DNA of 64,000 nucleotides from CAADGL01 sp964643885. GTDB taxonomy: Bacteria; Planctomycetota; Phycisphaerae; UBA1845; Fen-1342. The stretch's first letter is position 1. Each line of letters begins with the position of its first letter. The notes under the pieces are model-generated. The model made no database searches. It saw nothing but the letters and a program-made list of their open reading frames with translations, and was not told the origin of the DNA. A program made the position numbers and the translations under genes. The stretch is from the NCBI GenBank assembly GCA_964643885.1, contig CAZXUI010000001.1, positions 62,001-126,000 of the forward strand. The letters run 5' to 3'. Below are positions 23,645 to 30,486 of the stretch, piece after piece.

Positions 23645-24532
23645 GTGAGCGTGAGCAGCGGGTCGAACGATCGCAGCGGCAACGGGCAGAGCGACACACC
23701 GGTGCGCGACGTGCGCATGGATCTGAGCGACAAGGTCGCGGTGGTGACGGGCGGCGGTCGCGGAATCGGCCGGGCGACGAGCCTGGAACTGGCCCGCGAA
23801 GGCATCCGCGCGGTCGCGGTAGTCGATTTCGCGGACGACACCGAGCAGGTCGTGGCCCAGATGAACCGTCAGGCCGGCCGGGACGTTTTCCTGGCCTTTC
23901 GCGGGGATGTGACCGACTCCGGTTTCCGGCGGGGCGTCTTCTTGCAGATGGAGCAGCGCTTCGGGCGCGTCAGCATCTGCGTGCCGGCCGCGGGCATCAC
24001 GCGCGATCAGCTCGCGGTCAAGGTCGATCGCCAGAGCGGCGAGGTCGCGATCTATCCGGAGTCCGAGTTCCGGACGGTGATGGAGGTGGACCTCGTCGCG
24101 CCGATCTATTGGGGCATCGAAACGATCGCCAGCGTGGCCCGCGACCGCGTCCGCCGCGGCGCCGGCCGCTGGAGCGGCAGCGAGCCGGTCGAGGGGTGCG
24201 TGATCTTCATCGGCAGCGTCTCGTCGACCGGTAATCGCGGGCAGGTCTCCTATGCGGCCGCGAAGGCGGGGCTGGAAGGGGCACAGGGCACGTTGGCGTC
24301 CGAGGCGCGCTATTACGGCGTGCGCTGTGCGATCGTTCATCCCGGCTACACCGACACGCGCATGGTCGCCGCACTCGGCGACGAGTTCGTTTCGGAGCAC
24401 ATTCTGCCGCAGACTCAGCTCGGACGGTTGATCTCACCGGCCGAGATCGCCGGCGCGATCGTCTTCATGATTCGCAACGCCGCCGTGAGTGGAAAAGTCT
24501 GGGTCGACGCGGGCTGGCACCCGCGGGCGTAG
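23645..24532 (+). CDS. SDR-family reductase, likely acetoacetyl-CoA reductase
   Basis: Short-chain dehydrogenase expected to reduce acetoacetyl-CoA to (R)-3-hydroxybutyryl-CoA with NADPH. 295 residues. The Rossmann glycines are in V-T-G-G-G-R-G-I-G-R (about 34-43), and the catalytic Ser in I-G-S-V-S-S and Tyr/Lys in S-Y-A-A-A-K-A-G. It is longer than PhaB (about 246) because of an N-terminal extension of about 24 residues and a loop around 145-185. GTG at 23645 has GAGGAG 7 bases upstream; the ATG at 23717 would remove the extension. The role rests on its place behind phaC; FabG-like or other SDR activity is possible. Confidence 0.78.
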   Translation: MSVSSGSNDRSGNGQSDTPVRDVRMDLSDKVAVVTGGGRGIGRATSLELAREGIRAVAVVDFADDTEQVVAQMNRQAGRDVFLAFRGDVTDSGFRRGVFLQMEQRFGRVSICVPAAGITRDQLAVKVDRQSGEVAIYPESEFRTVMEVDLVAPIYWGIETIASVARDRVRRGAGRWSGSEPVEGCVIFIGSVSSTGNRGQVSYAAAKAGLEGAQGTLASEARYYGVRCAIVHPGYTDTRMVAALGDEFVSEHILPQTQLGRLISPAEIAGAIVFMIRNAAVSGKVWVDAGWHPRA

Positions 24533-24554
24533 GGGCGGGCCGGCGACGGGCCGC

Positions 24555-26879
24555 TCAAGGCTGCGTCGCGGGTTGCCGTAGCTGTGCTTCCAGGCGGGCG
24601 GCCTGCTCGTGATAGCGCAGAGCGGCCGGGCGATCTCCGCGGACTTCCATCACATCCGCCAGCATCCGGTAGATGATCGGCATGTCGGGCGCTTCCCGGC
24701 GTGCCTCGTCGAACTGCTCGAACGCCAGGTCCGGCCGGCCAGCCTGAAGATACGCGCTGCCCAGAAAAATATGCAGCTCGACGGTGTGCATGCCGAGCTC
24801 GAAGGCCGCCTGAAGCTGGCGGATCGCGTCGGGCCAGCGGCCGAGCTCGAAACAGGCCCGCCCGAGCACGAAGCGCGCCTCGGCGAGCTGCGGCGACTCG
24901 TGCACGGCCCGCTCGAACCACGTGATCGCCTTGGACAGGTTGCCGCTTTCGGCCTCGATCAGCCCGCGGTTGAGCAGCAGAACACCCGGCTCGGCGACCC
25001 GCGTGAGTCCCTCGTCGAGCACCCGCCGCGCCTGGTCGAAGTCTCCCCGGCCGGCCAGCAGGAGCGCGAACTGGGCGTAGACGTCTGCGCGGCTCGGATG
25101 GCTCGCGAGGATGCTGCGGAAGCGCTCGACCGCGGGCTCGATTCGCCCCTGTGAAAGCTGGTAGTTGGCCAGCTCGAGCGATGCGTCGAGGTTGCGCGGG
25201 AAGCGGTCGAGCAGGCGCGCGAGCCGCCGTTCATATTCGTCGCTCCGCCCGGCCAGCACGCACAGCCGCGCGTGCCGCAGCTCGCTGAGGCCGTCGGAGA
25301 GCAGCGCCCAGCCTTCCAGAAACGCGGCGTGATTCAGACCGGCAATGAGCGCGGCTCGCTGCGCGTCCGAGAGCTGCGCGGCCGCCCGGATCGGATTGCT
25401 CCAATCGACAAACGGCGGGGAGAGCGCGGCCGCGGCCCGCGCCAGCCCGTGCGTGTGATACTGCACCAGCCCGCTGTGTGCCCAGAGCGCCAGCAGCCCG
25501 GCCATTGCGACGAGGAAGACGGCCGACGCGGGCTGAAGCCTTCCGTGAAGCCGCAGCCGCCAGCCGTGCAGGCTGAGGTTGTCGCGGGTCAGCAGTTGAA
25601 CGAGTTGCAGGCTCAGCCAGGCCAGCAGGGCGGACAGGCCCAGCGCGAACAGGAACGCGACCAGGCCGTAGATTCCGCGGAAGGCGGCCATCGCGGCGAG
25701 GAAGAACACGCCCAGGAGGATCTCGTCGCGCGTGTGAAAGACCGCTGCCTTGGTCGAGCGCACGCGCACCAGCGCGACCAGGCCGAGCGCGGCGGCCGTC
25801 AGAATCGCGGAGACGAGGAAGTCGGAGCGCTGCCAACTCATGCTGCGGTCGAAGCCGGTGAACAGCAGCAGTGCCGCGTAGCAGAACACCAGCGAGATCA
25901 GCCAGGGCGTCCACCCGGCCGAGCGACCCGCGGCCGGCGTGCGTGCGGGGGCCTTCGTCTTCACGGCCGCTGGCGTCGAACCACCGCCGAGCGGCCGCGT
26001 CGCGACGGCCGGTGGGCCGAAGCCGACGTAGAGCGCGTTGTTCGGACACACGCTCACGCAATCGAGGCACTTCATGCAGCCGGGATCGACGACCGCGCCG
26101 AACGCCGCCACCTCCTCGTGCACGCGGACATTCGAGCTGCACGCGGCGGTGCAGTGGCCGCATTGATTGCAGTCATCCGTCACTCGAATGCGCATCGGGG
26201 AGAGCTGATCAGCGAGCACGAACGCGCCGGCATAAGGGCAGGCGTTGGTGCAGAAGCCCTTCTGGCCGAGGAAATAGACGATTACGAAGCCGCAGATCGC
26301 GAAGGTCATCAGTGCGGGGATCCACGAGGGGAAGGTCGCCCAGAACTCAGTCGTCGTCAGCCGCAGTCCGTGAACCTCGAAGCTCTCACCCGCCAACAGC
26401 CGGTAGGCGATCGGCCCGATGAACATGTAGAGAAACGCCAGCAGCGGCACCAGCAGCAGCAGGCGCGAGCGGATCGGCCGCGGCCGGATGCGCAGCCGGG
26501 CGAGAATCCACGAGCACAGGTCCTGAAGCGCGACCAGGTGGCAGCCCCAGCCGCAGAACCAGCGGCCCAGGACGAGCGTGCTCAGAATCGCTAGGGCAAA
26601 GAAGATCAGTCCGGCGTTGATCACGCCGTGCTTGGAGAACTCCATCGCCTCCGACGGTTCGACGGGCGTGACAGTCGACCCGGTGGACATCCAGTGCGCG
26701 ATGTGAATCGCCGCCGCGACGTGCACGCTGATCAGCACCGCCGCCCGCCATTTTCCCATCTTCGACGGGCGCATCTTCGGCGGCCCGACGACCGGCAGCG
26801 GGCGTCGCCCGGCGGCAGCGGTGCCGTCGCAGTGTTTCTGTCGTCTCGCAGGGGCCGCAGCGGCCACGGTCTTCCTCAT
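24555..26879 (-). CDS. Membrane 4Fe-4S ferredoxin (NapH/NosR-type) fused to TPR
   Basis: A 774-residue fusion. The N-terminal half resembles the polyferredoxin membrane domain of NapH/NosR/CcoG: several membrane segments, G-R-W-F-C-G-W-G-C-H near 105, F-C-T-N-A-C-P-Y near 210, then two 4Fe-4S motifs (C-N-Q-C-G-H-C-T-A-A-C near 238 and C-M-K-C-L-D-C-V-S-V-C-P near 271). More membrane segments follow to about residue 480, then a soluble tail of at least five TPR-like repeats (about 560-765, for example A-I-T-W-F-E-R-A and A-I-R-Q-L-Q-A-A-F). Electron transfer at the membrane is likely, with TPR as docking platform. Partner unknown. A start at 26774 is also possible. Confidence 0.82.
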   Translation of the reverse strand: MRKTVAAAAPARRQKHCDGTAAAGRRPLPVVGPPKMRPSKMGKWRAAVLISVHVAAAIHIAHWMSTGSTVTPVEPSEAMEFSKHGVINAGLIFFALAILSTLVLGRWFCGWGCHLVALQDLCSWILARLRIRPRPIRSRLLLLVPLLAFLYMFIGPIAYRLLAGESFEVHGLRLTTTEFWATFPSWIPALMTFAICGFVIVYFLGQKGFCTNACPYAGAFVLADQLSPMRIRVTDDCNQCGHCTAACSSNVRVHEEVAAFGAVVDPGCMKCLDCVSVCPNNALYVGFGPPAVATRPLGGGSTPAAVKTKAPARTPAAGRSAGWTPWLISLVFCYAALLLFTGFDRSMSWQRSDFLVSAILTAAALGLVALVRVRSTKAAVFHTRDEILLGVFFLAAMAAFRGIYGLVAFLFALGLSALLAWLSLQLVQLLTRDNLSLHGWRLRLHGRLQPASAVFLVAMAGLLALWAHSGLVQYHTHGLARAAAALSPPFVDWSNPIRAAAQLSDAQRAALIAGLNHAAFLEGWALLSDGLSELRHARLCVLAGRSDEYERRLARLLDRFPRNLDASLELANYQLSQGRIEPAVERFRSILASHPSRADVYAQFALLLAGRGDFDQARRVLDEGLTRVAEPGVLLLNRGLIEAESGNLSKAITWFERAVHESPQLAEARFVLGRACFELGRWPDAIRQLQAAFELGMHTVELHIFLGSAYLQAGRPDLAFEQFDEARREAPDMPIIYRMLADVMEVRGDRPAALRYHEQAARLEAQLRQPATQP

Positions 26880-27035
26880 CTCGGTACTGCGGTCAGCCGG
26901 CCCGCAGGGCGAAATACGGCCCCGCGGCTTGACTCGGCTGACCCGCGCCCGTCACTCGTAGTGTATTCGCTCCGGCGGGCGCTGCGGGCGGCGGGCCGTG
27001 CACAGGTGAGCGATCGGGGGTTCGGCGGCGTGGAC

Positions 27036-27566
27036 TCATGCGTGCGGCGGGGCGGGCAGGTTCGCCCGCCCGGCGGCCGCGGCGAACTCGCGGGCCACAT
27101 CCTCGAGCGTCTGCGGTATGACGCGGGTCTCGCCCACGACCGTCATGAAGTTCGTGTCGCCGCCCCAGCGCGGCACGATATGCCAGTGCAGATGGTCGGG
27201 CACGCCCGCTCCGGCGCAGCGGCCGAGGTTCATGCCGATGTTGAACCCCTGGGCCGAGACGACCTCGCGCAGGACCCGCTGCGCGTCGCGGATTCTCAGG
27301 GTCAGCTCGAACAGCACCGGCTCGGGAAGGTCTTCGAGCGCGGCGATATGCCGCGTCGGCGCGATCAGCACGTGACCGTTGGTGTACGGGTAGCGGTTGA
27401 GCAGCACGAGCGTGTCGGCCGAGCGCCACAGGACGAGATTCTCGGCGTCGCGCTGCGGCTCGCCCGCGTACTGACACAGGAAGCAGCCGCCGCTCTCGGT
27501 CCCGCTGCTCATCCGCAGGTACTCCATTCGCCACGGAGCCCAGAGCGTTTGCTGAGGATGCGACAT
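27036..27566 (-). CDS. HIT-family nucleotide hydrolase/phosphorylase
   Basis: A 176-residue protein of the histidine-triad superfamily with the catalytic H-L-H-W-H-I-V-P (H-x-H-x-H, about residues 128-135) and the conserved upstream N-R-Y-P-Y-T-N-G-H-V-L-I-A-P. The C-x-x-C pair (C-F-L-C near 30) and L-W-A-P-W-R-M-E-Y-L at the N-terminus are typical of bacterial HIT proteins related to Ap4A phosphorylase. Substrate cannot be told from sequence. The gap to the upstream ferredoxin gene (26880-27035) contains no gene. Confidence 0.92.
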   Translation of the reverse strand: MSHPQQTLWAPWRMEYLRMSSGTESGGCFLCQYAGEPQRDAENLVLWRSADTLVLLNRYPYTNGHVLIAPTRHIAALEDLPEPVLFELTLRIRDAQRVLREVVSAQGFNIGMNLGRCAGAGVPDHLHWHIVPRWGGDTNFMTVVGETRVIPQTLEDVAREFAAAAGRANLPAPPHA

Positions 27567-27616
27567 CTGCGTTTGAGTGCGACGCGCCGGCCGGCGTCCG
27601 TCCGCGGCGAGGCGGT

Positions 27617-29008
27617 CTAGGGTGATGAAACGGCTCCGGCCGTGATGCGCGGAATCACGCGGATCGTCTGGTACGCGCGATACTCCTGACCATCGCTCGT
27701 CACGACGAGCAACCCCAGCGTGTGGTCGCCCGGCTCGGCGACGGTCTTCTTCCCGTTGATTCCGTGTCCGATCGTCTCGCCGTTCATGGTCCAGAGAAAG
27801 TCGGCCGTGCGGTGCCACGAAGGCGGGCACTCGGCGGAGAAATTCAGGTAGAGCGGCTCGATGCCCGTCCGCGGCGTGGCTCGAATCGTCAGCATCCGGG
27901 GGGCCGACTGCTCATCCGGCGAGGCGGCGCCGCGCGGCGGTGTGGCGGCGAAGCCGGACGAGGGCGGCTGCTGCTGCGGCCGGTCGGGGGCCGCATTGGA
28001 TAACGCCGGCCTGGCGGCGGGGCGGACCGCGTCGCGCCGGGCGCGCGGTGGAGTCGGATTCGCGCCACCGCGGCTGGCGATCTCGCCCGCCGTCGGCGCC
28101 CGTACGCGTGAGAACTTGCCCGTCAACAGCGCGATGCCCTCCGCGTTGCCGTCGATCGCCTGCCGCTCGACCAGCACGGCCGGCGGGCGGTTCGGCTGCA
28201 CGCCGGAGACGCGGCCGAAGAAGTCCGCCGCGATGTCCGGCGTCCGCTCGTGGCCCAGATTCTTGATATAAACCCAGGCCATGTTCTTGTAGCCGTGCGT
28301 CTGGTACCACTCGACCGCCTGGCGTGACTCTTTCTTGCAGACCGCGAAGTCATTCTGCGTGTTCAGGATCAGCACCGGGTGATAGAGCGACTCGCGCGCC
28401 CTCTGCGGATCGAGCACGCTGGCCGAGAAGTTCGACTGCCGCACGGCCACGCACGTGAAGCGGTCCGGGTGGCGGTTCAGCATGTAGTGAGCCATGTAGC
28501 CGCCGCTCGACCAGCTCGTCGAGAGCACGTTGCCCGGGTCTGCATCCGTCGTCTGAAAGACGTGGTCGAGGATCGCGAGCGTCGCGTCCTCGTCCGACTT
28601 GAATGCTTTGTGCACTGTTCGGACGGGGAATTGCTGAAAGACGTCCGGCGCCTTGAGCTCGGGTGCGATGACGACGAAGCCGTAACGGTCTGCTTCCTGC
28701 TGCCACTCGCACGCCTGCGAGTGCGAGCCGTCGAAGGGTTTCATGCCGTGGAACGTGACCACAAGCGGCCAGCGGCGTGAGGCCCGCTGCGGTTCCGGCG
28801 TTTCGATGTAGCTCTTCGGCAGATACAGCCAGTAGCCGCGGCGGCTGGTCGGCTCGACCACGCGCTCGAGCTTGCCCTCACCCCGTGGCTGCGGCACGGC
28901 GCAGCCGAACAGCGGCAGAGACATCAGCAGACATGAAAAGAAACTCAACCGGCGGCGCAGGCGGCGCTCAGTCGCGTCGGCCGACGCCGAAGCAGGCGAT
29001 CCAATCAT
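27617..29008 (-). CDS. Lipoprotein esterase (PHB-depolymerase-like) with C-terminal Ig/PKD-like domain
   Basis: A 463-residue exported protein with a lipoprotein signal (lipobox L-F-G-C, about residue 35). An alpha/beta-hydrolase domain (about 50-290) carries the oxyanion region L-V-V-T-F-H-G-M, a nucleophile elbow S-W-S-S-G-G (about 166-171, replacing the usual G-x-S-x-G), an Asp in L-N-T-Q-N-D-F and a His in L-G-H-E-R-T. After a Pro/Ala/Arg-rich linker (290-360), a C-terminal beta domain (T-P-R-T-G-I-E-P-L-Y-L-N-F-S-A) looks PKD/Ig-like. The fold resembles extracellular PHB depolymerase/feruloyl esterase. A TTG at 29011 precedes the chosen ATG; GAGGTG is upstream. Confidence 0.78.
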   Translation of the reverse strand: MIGSPASASADATERRLRRRLSFFSCLLMSLPLFGCAVPQPRGEGKLERVVEPTSRRGYWLYLPKSYIETPEPQRASRRWPLVVTFHGMKPFDGSHSQACEWQQEADRYGFVVIAPELKAPDVFQQFPVRTVHKAFKSDEDATLAILDHVFQTTDADPGNVLSTSWSSGGYMAHYMLNRHPDRFTCVAVRQSNFSASVLDPQRARESLYHPVLILNTQNDFAVCKKESRQAVEWYQTHGYKNMAWVYIKNLGHERTPDIAADFFGRVSGVQPNRPPAVLVERQAIDGNAEGIALLTGKFSRVRAPTAGEIASRGGANPTPPRARRDAVRPAARPALSNAAPDRPQQQPPSSGFAATPPRGAASPDEQSAPRMLTIRATPRTGIEPLYLNFSAECPPSWHRTADFLWTMNGETIGHGINGKKTVAEPGDHTLGLLVVTSDGQEYRAYQTIRVIPRITAGAVSSP

Positions 29009-29228
29009 CAAACGGCACCTCGATCACTCCCCGGTCAGTCGGAGATTTTATCGGGAAACCGCGCCTCCCGATTCTTCCGCGCGGCCCGGCCGGCCGGGGC
29101 CAGCTTGCGTCATAACACCGGCTCAGATCATAACTTATTGCACTATTGGAATCTACAGGCCGCGGCGCCAAATGCGGTCCGGCGCCCGCGGGCCCGAGAA
29201 TGGCCGTACGTGCAGATTTTGCCGAGAC

Positions 29229-29420
29229 TTACGGCTCGCCGCCCCCCGCCAGGTGCTCGCCGAAATCCGTAACGGTCCGGTCAATCAGCACCGGCGTGAG
29301 ACCGTCGAAAAAACCGTTGATAATGGCCCGCTCGGCCCGCGCGACGCACATGGCCGTCTGAAGCAGGGGCAGGGTGAGCAGGGCGGCGGCCAGCACAGTC
29401 CGGCGGCCGATTCGTTTCAT
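29229..29420 (-). CDS. Small secreted hypothetical protein
   Basis: A 63-residue product with a clear N-terminal signal peptide (K-R-I-G-R-R-T-V-L-A-A-A-L-L-T-L-P) and probable cleavage after A-R-A, leaving about 35 residues ending T-D-F-G-E-H-L-A-G-G-G. Planctomycete genomes contain many such short exported proteins, but I recognise no family. The frame stays open upstream through a degenerate 15-base repeat with further in-frame ATGs, so the true start could lie as far out as 29558. The 217 bases between this gene's stop and the esterase start (29012-29228) contain nothing I can name. Confidence 0.5.
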   Translation of the reverse strand: MKRIGRRTVLAAALLTLPLLQTAMCVARAERAIINGFFDGLTPVLIDRTVTDFGEHLAGGGEP

Positions 29421-29462
29421 GGCGGCTCCCGAGTTCGAGGACCGGGCTTCGACCTGTCGTTT

Positions 29463-29570
29463 CATGTCGCATCGTCGCATAGAGGACTGTCTCATGGAGG
29501 ACCGCTTCATGGAAGAGAGTATGGTGAGGGACCCTCTAATCATGGGGGATTCCCTCATGGGGGACCGGTC
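29463..29570. repeat. Degenerate 15-base tandem repeat
   Basis: CATG-containing units occur at 29463, 29478, 29493, 29508, 29541 and 29556, that is at 15-base steps with one 33-base step. Typical unit: TCATGGAGGACCGCT. The spacing keeps a multiple of three throughout, and both strands read in-frame ATGs through it (plus strand L-M-E-D-R, F-M-E-E-S, L-I-M-G-D, S-L-M-G-D). Function unknown. Confidence 0.6.
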
Positions 29571-29772
29571 TCGGACCGGTCGAGATCCCGTCGGTCAGAC
29601 CCCCGACTCTGACCGGCGGCTGAACGCGACCGGAGCACACCGCACTCCGCGTCGTCCGAGGCGCGCTCATGCAGGATCAAACGATTGCAGGAAGGGCCAA
29701 CCCGCGGCGCCCCCTAATCCAGAATCGCCCGGGCGCACGTCGATTGATCCTGGTGCCTCGCTTTCGCAAGCG

Positions 29773-29817
29773 TAGTATATTGGATGGGCTCGTCAAGGGC
29801 GGTCGGCGCCGACCGCC
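29773..29817 (+). promoter_or_regulatory. tRNA promoter -10 box and palindromic pre-tRNA leader
   Basis: TAGTAT (29773-29778), overlapping TATATT, is a good -10 box in otherwise GC-rich DNA; no convincing -35 lies at 17 bases. A perfect 20-base palindrome, GGCGGTCGGCGCCGACCGCC (29798-29817), follows and would lie in the 5' leader of the precursor tRNA, 21 bases before the mature end. Confidence 0.45.
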
Positions 29818-29838
29818 GGCGGGCATGACCGAGTAAAG

Positions 29839-30230
29839 GGGCCCATAGCTCAGTCGGTAAGAGCGGCGGACTTGATTGCCGCGAGCGCGCTAAACCCGAT
29901 CTCGACATCATCACGGCGGATGTCGCCCTCTTCCGCGCGACTTCGCCCTGGGGTCCGGCGGTCGGGCATGTGCGGCGCGGCCGGGTCTTCCCGGCGGGAA
30001 CGCCGGGTTCGCAGGCCGTCAAAGTCGGGGAACGCTACCGGCCGAAAGGCCCATGCCAATCCCGAGCCAAGCAGGCGGATGGGTGTCGTGTCGGCCCCGT
30101 CGGCCGGGCGTGTGTAGAGACTGGACGGCGGCCCACCCAGGCCGGGTGAAGGGACAGTCCGATCCCGCGGGAAACCGCGGGGACCGATCGCATAATCCGC
30201 TGGTCGCTGGTTCGAGTCCAGCTGGGCCCA
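29839..30230 (+). tRNA. tRNA-Ile(CAU) interrupted by a group I intron
   Basis: Exon 1 is 29839-29872 and exon 2 is 30191-30230. Joined they give a complete 74-base tRNA: acceptor GGGCCCA/TGGGCCC, D-arm GCTC/GAGC with AGTCGGTAA loop, anticodon stem GCGGA/TCCGC with 7-base loop CTCATAA, 5-base variable loop TGGTC, T-arm GCTGG-TTCGAGT-CCAGC, discriminator A, no encoded CCA. Anticodon CAU means methionine, or isoleucine AUA after lysidine modification of C34. Close likeness to E. coli tRNA-Ile2, including T-G-G-T-C-G-C-T-G-G-T-T-C, favours Ile2. The split lies between U33 and C34, so the gene yields no usable tRNA without splicing. Confidence 0.93.
29873..30190 (+). ncRNA. Group I self-splicing intron (Azoarcus-like, IC3 type)
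   Basis: A 318-base intron with every core helix visible. P1: exon CGGACU with guide GGTCCG at 29952-29957, ending in the required U-G pair. P2: CCCGGCG-GGAA-CGCCGGG (29990-30007). P3: GCCGTC 30015-30020 with GACGGC 30124-30129. P4: CGGG 30026-30029 with CCCG 30061-30064. P5: GGCC-GAAA-GGCC (30040-30051). P7: GACTG 30119-30123 with CAGTC 30155-30159. P8: CACCC/GGGTG (30134-30148). P9: CCCGCGG-GAAA-CCGCGGG (30164-30181). Terminal G at 30190. Core strings GAGCCAAGC and GTGTAGAGACT match the Azoarcus tRNA-Ile intron as I recall it. No endonuclease gene. The P1 loop carries a 79-base insertion with its own hairpin (GACATC/GATGTC). Confidence 0.93.
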
Positions 30231-30380
30231 TTCGATCATCTCGTGAGAACCTCGCGCGCGGCGCGATCGCCATCCGGGGCGGACGCAGTCGCAGTCATTC
30301 CGTGAAATCGCTCGCCGCCGGGTGCGTCGGGTGGCGTTCGAGCGCCGTCGGCGGGGCACCTGTGCAGTGTCGCGAACCGC

Positions 30381-30410
30381 TTACCGGGGATGATACGAAC
30401 GGCTTAGAAT
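30381..30410 (+). promoter_or_regulatory. Promoter of the kinase-TPR gene
   Basis: TTACCG (30381-30386), 18 bases, TAGAAT (30405-30410), about 70 bases before the proposed start at 30487. The 150 bases between the tRNA and this box hold nothing recognisable; in particular I see no tRNA terminator. Confidence 0.5.
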
Positions 30411-30486
30411 TGGAACCGGTGAGGCGCCGACGCGGCGGGCGGCGCCATCACGGTTGTCAGCGTCGATTGTCACGTGGAGCGGATGT

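Noticed and set aside
29374..29775. 133-codon plus-strand frame across the 15-base repeats
   Set aside because: It is antisense to the signal-peptide protein at 29229-29420, and its product after the repeats is Arg/Pro-rich; kept only as part of the repeat note.
29839..29880. Reading the 5' half as a tRNA-Ser with anticodon TGA (C-T-T-G-A)
   Set aside because: No 3' half follows directly and the tRNA has a 5-base variable loop; the CAU anticodon after intron removal gives a perfect cloverleaf.
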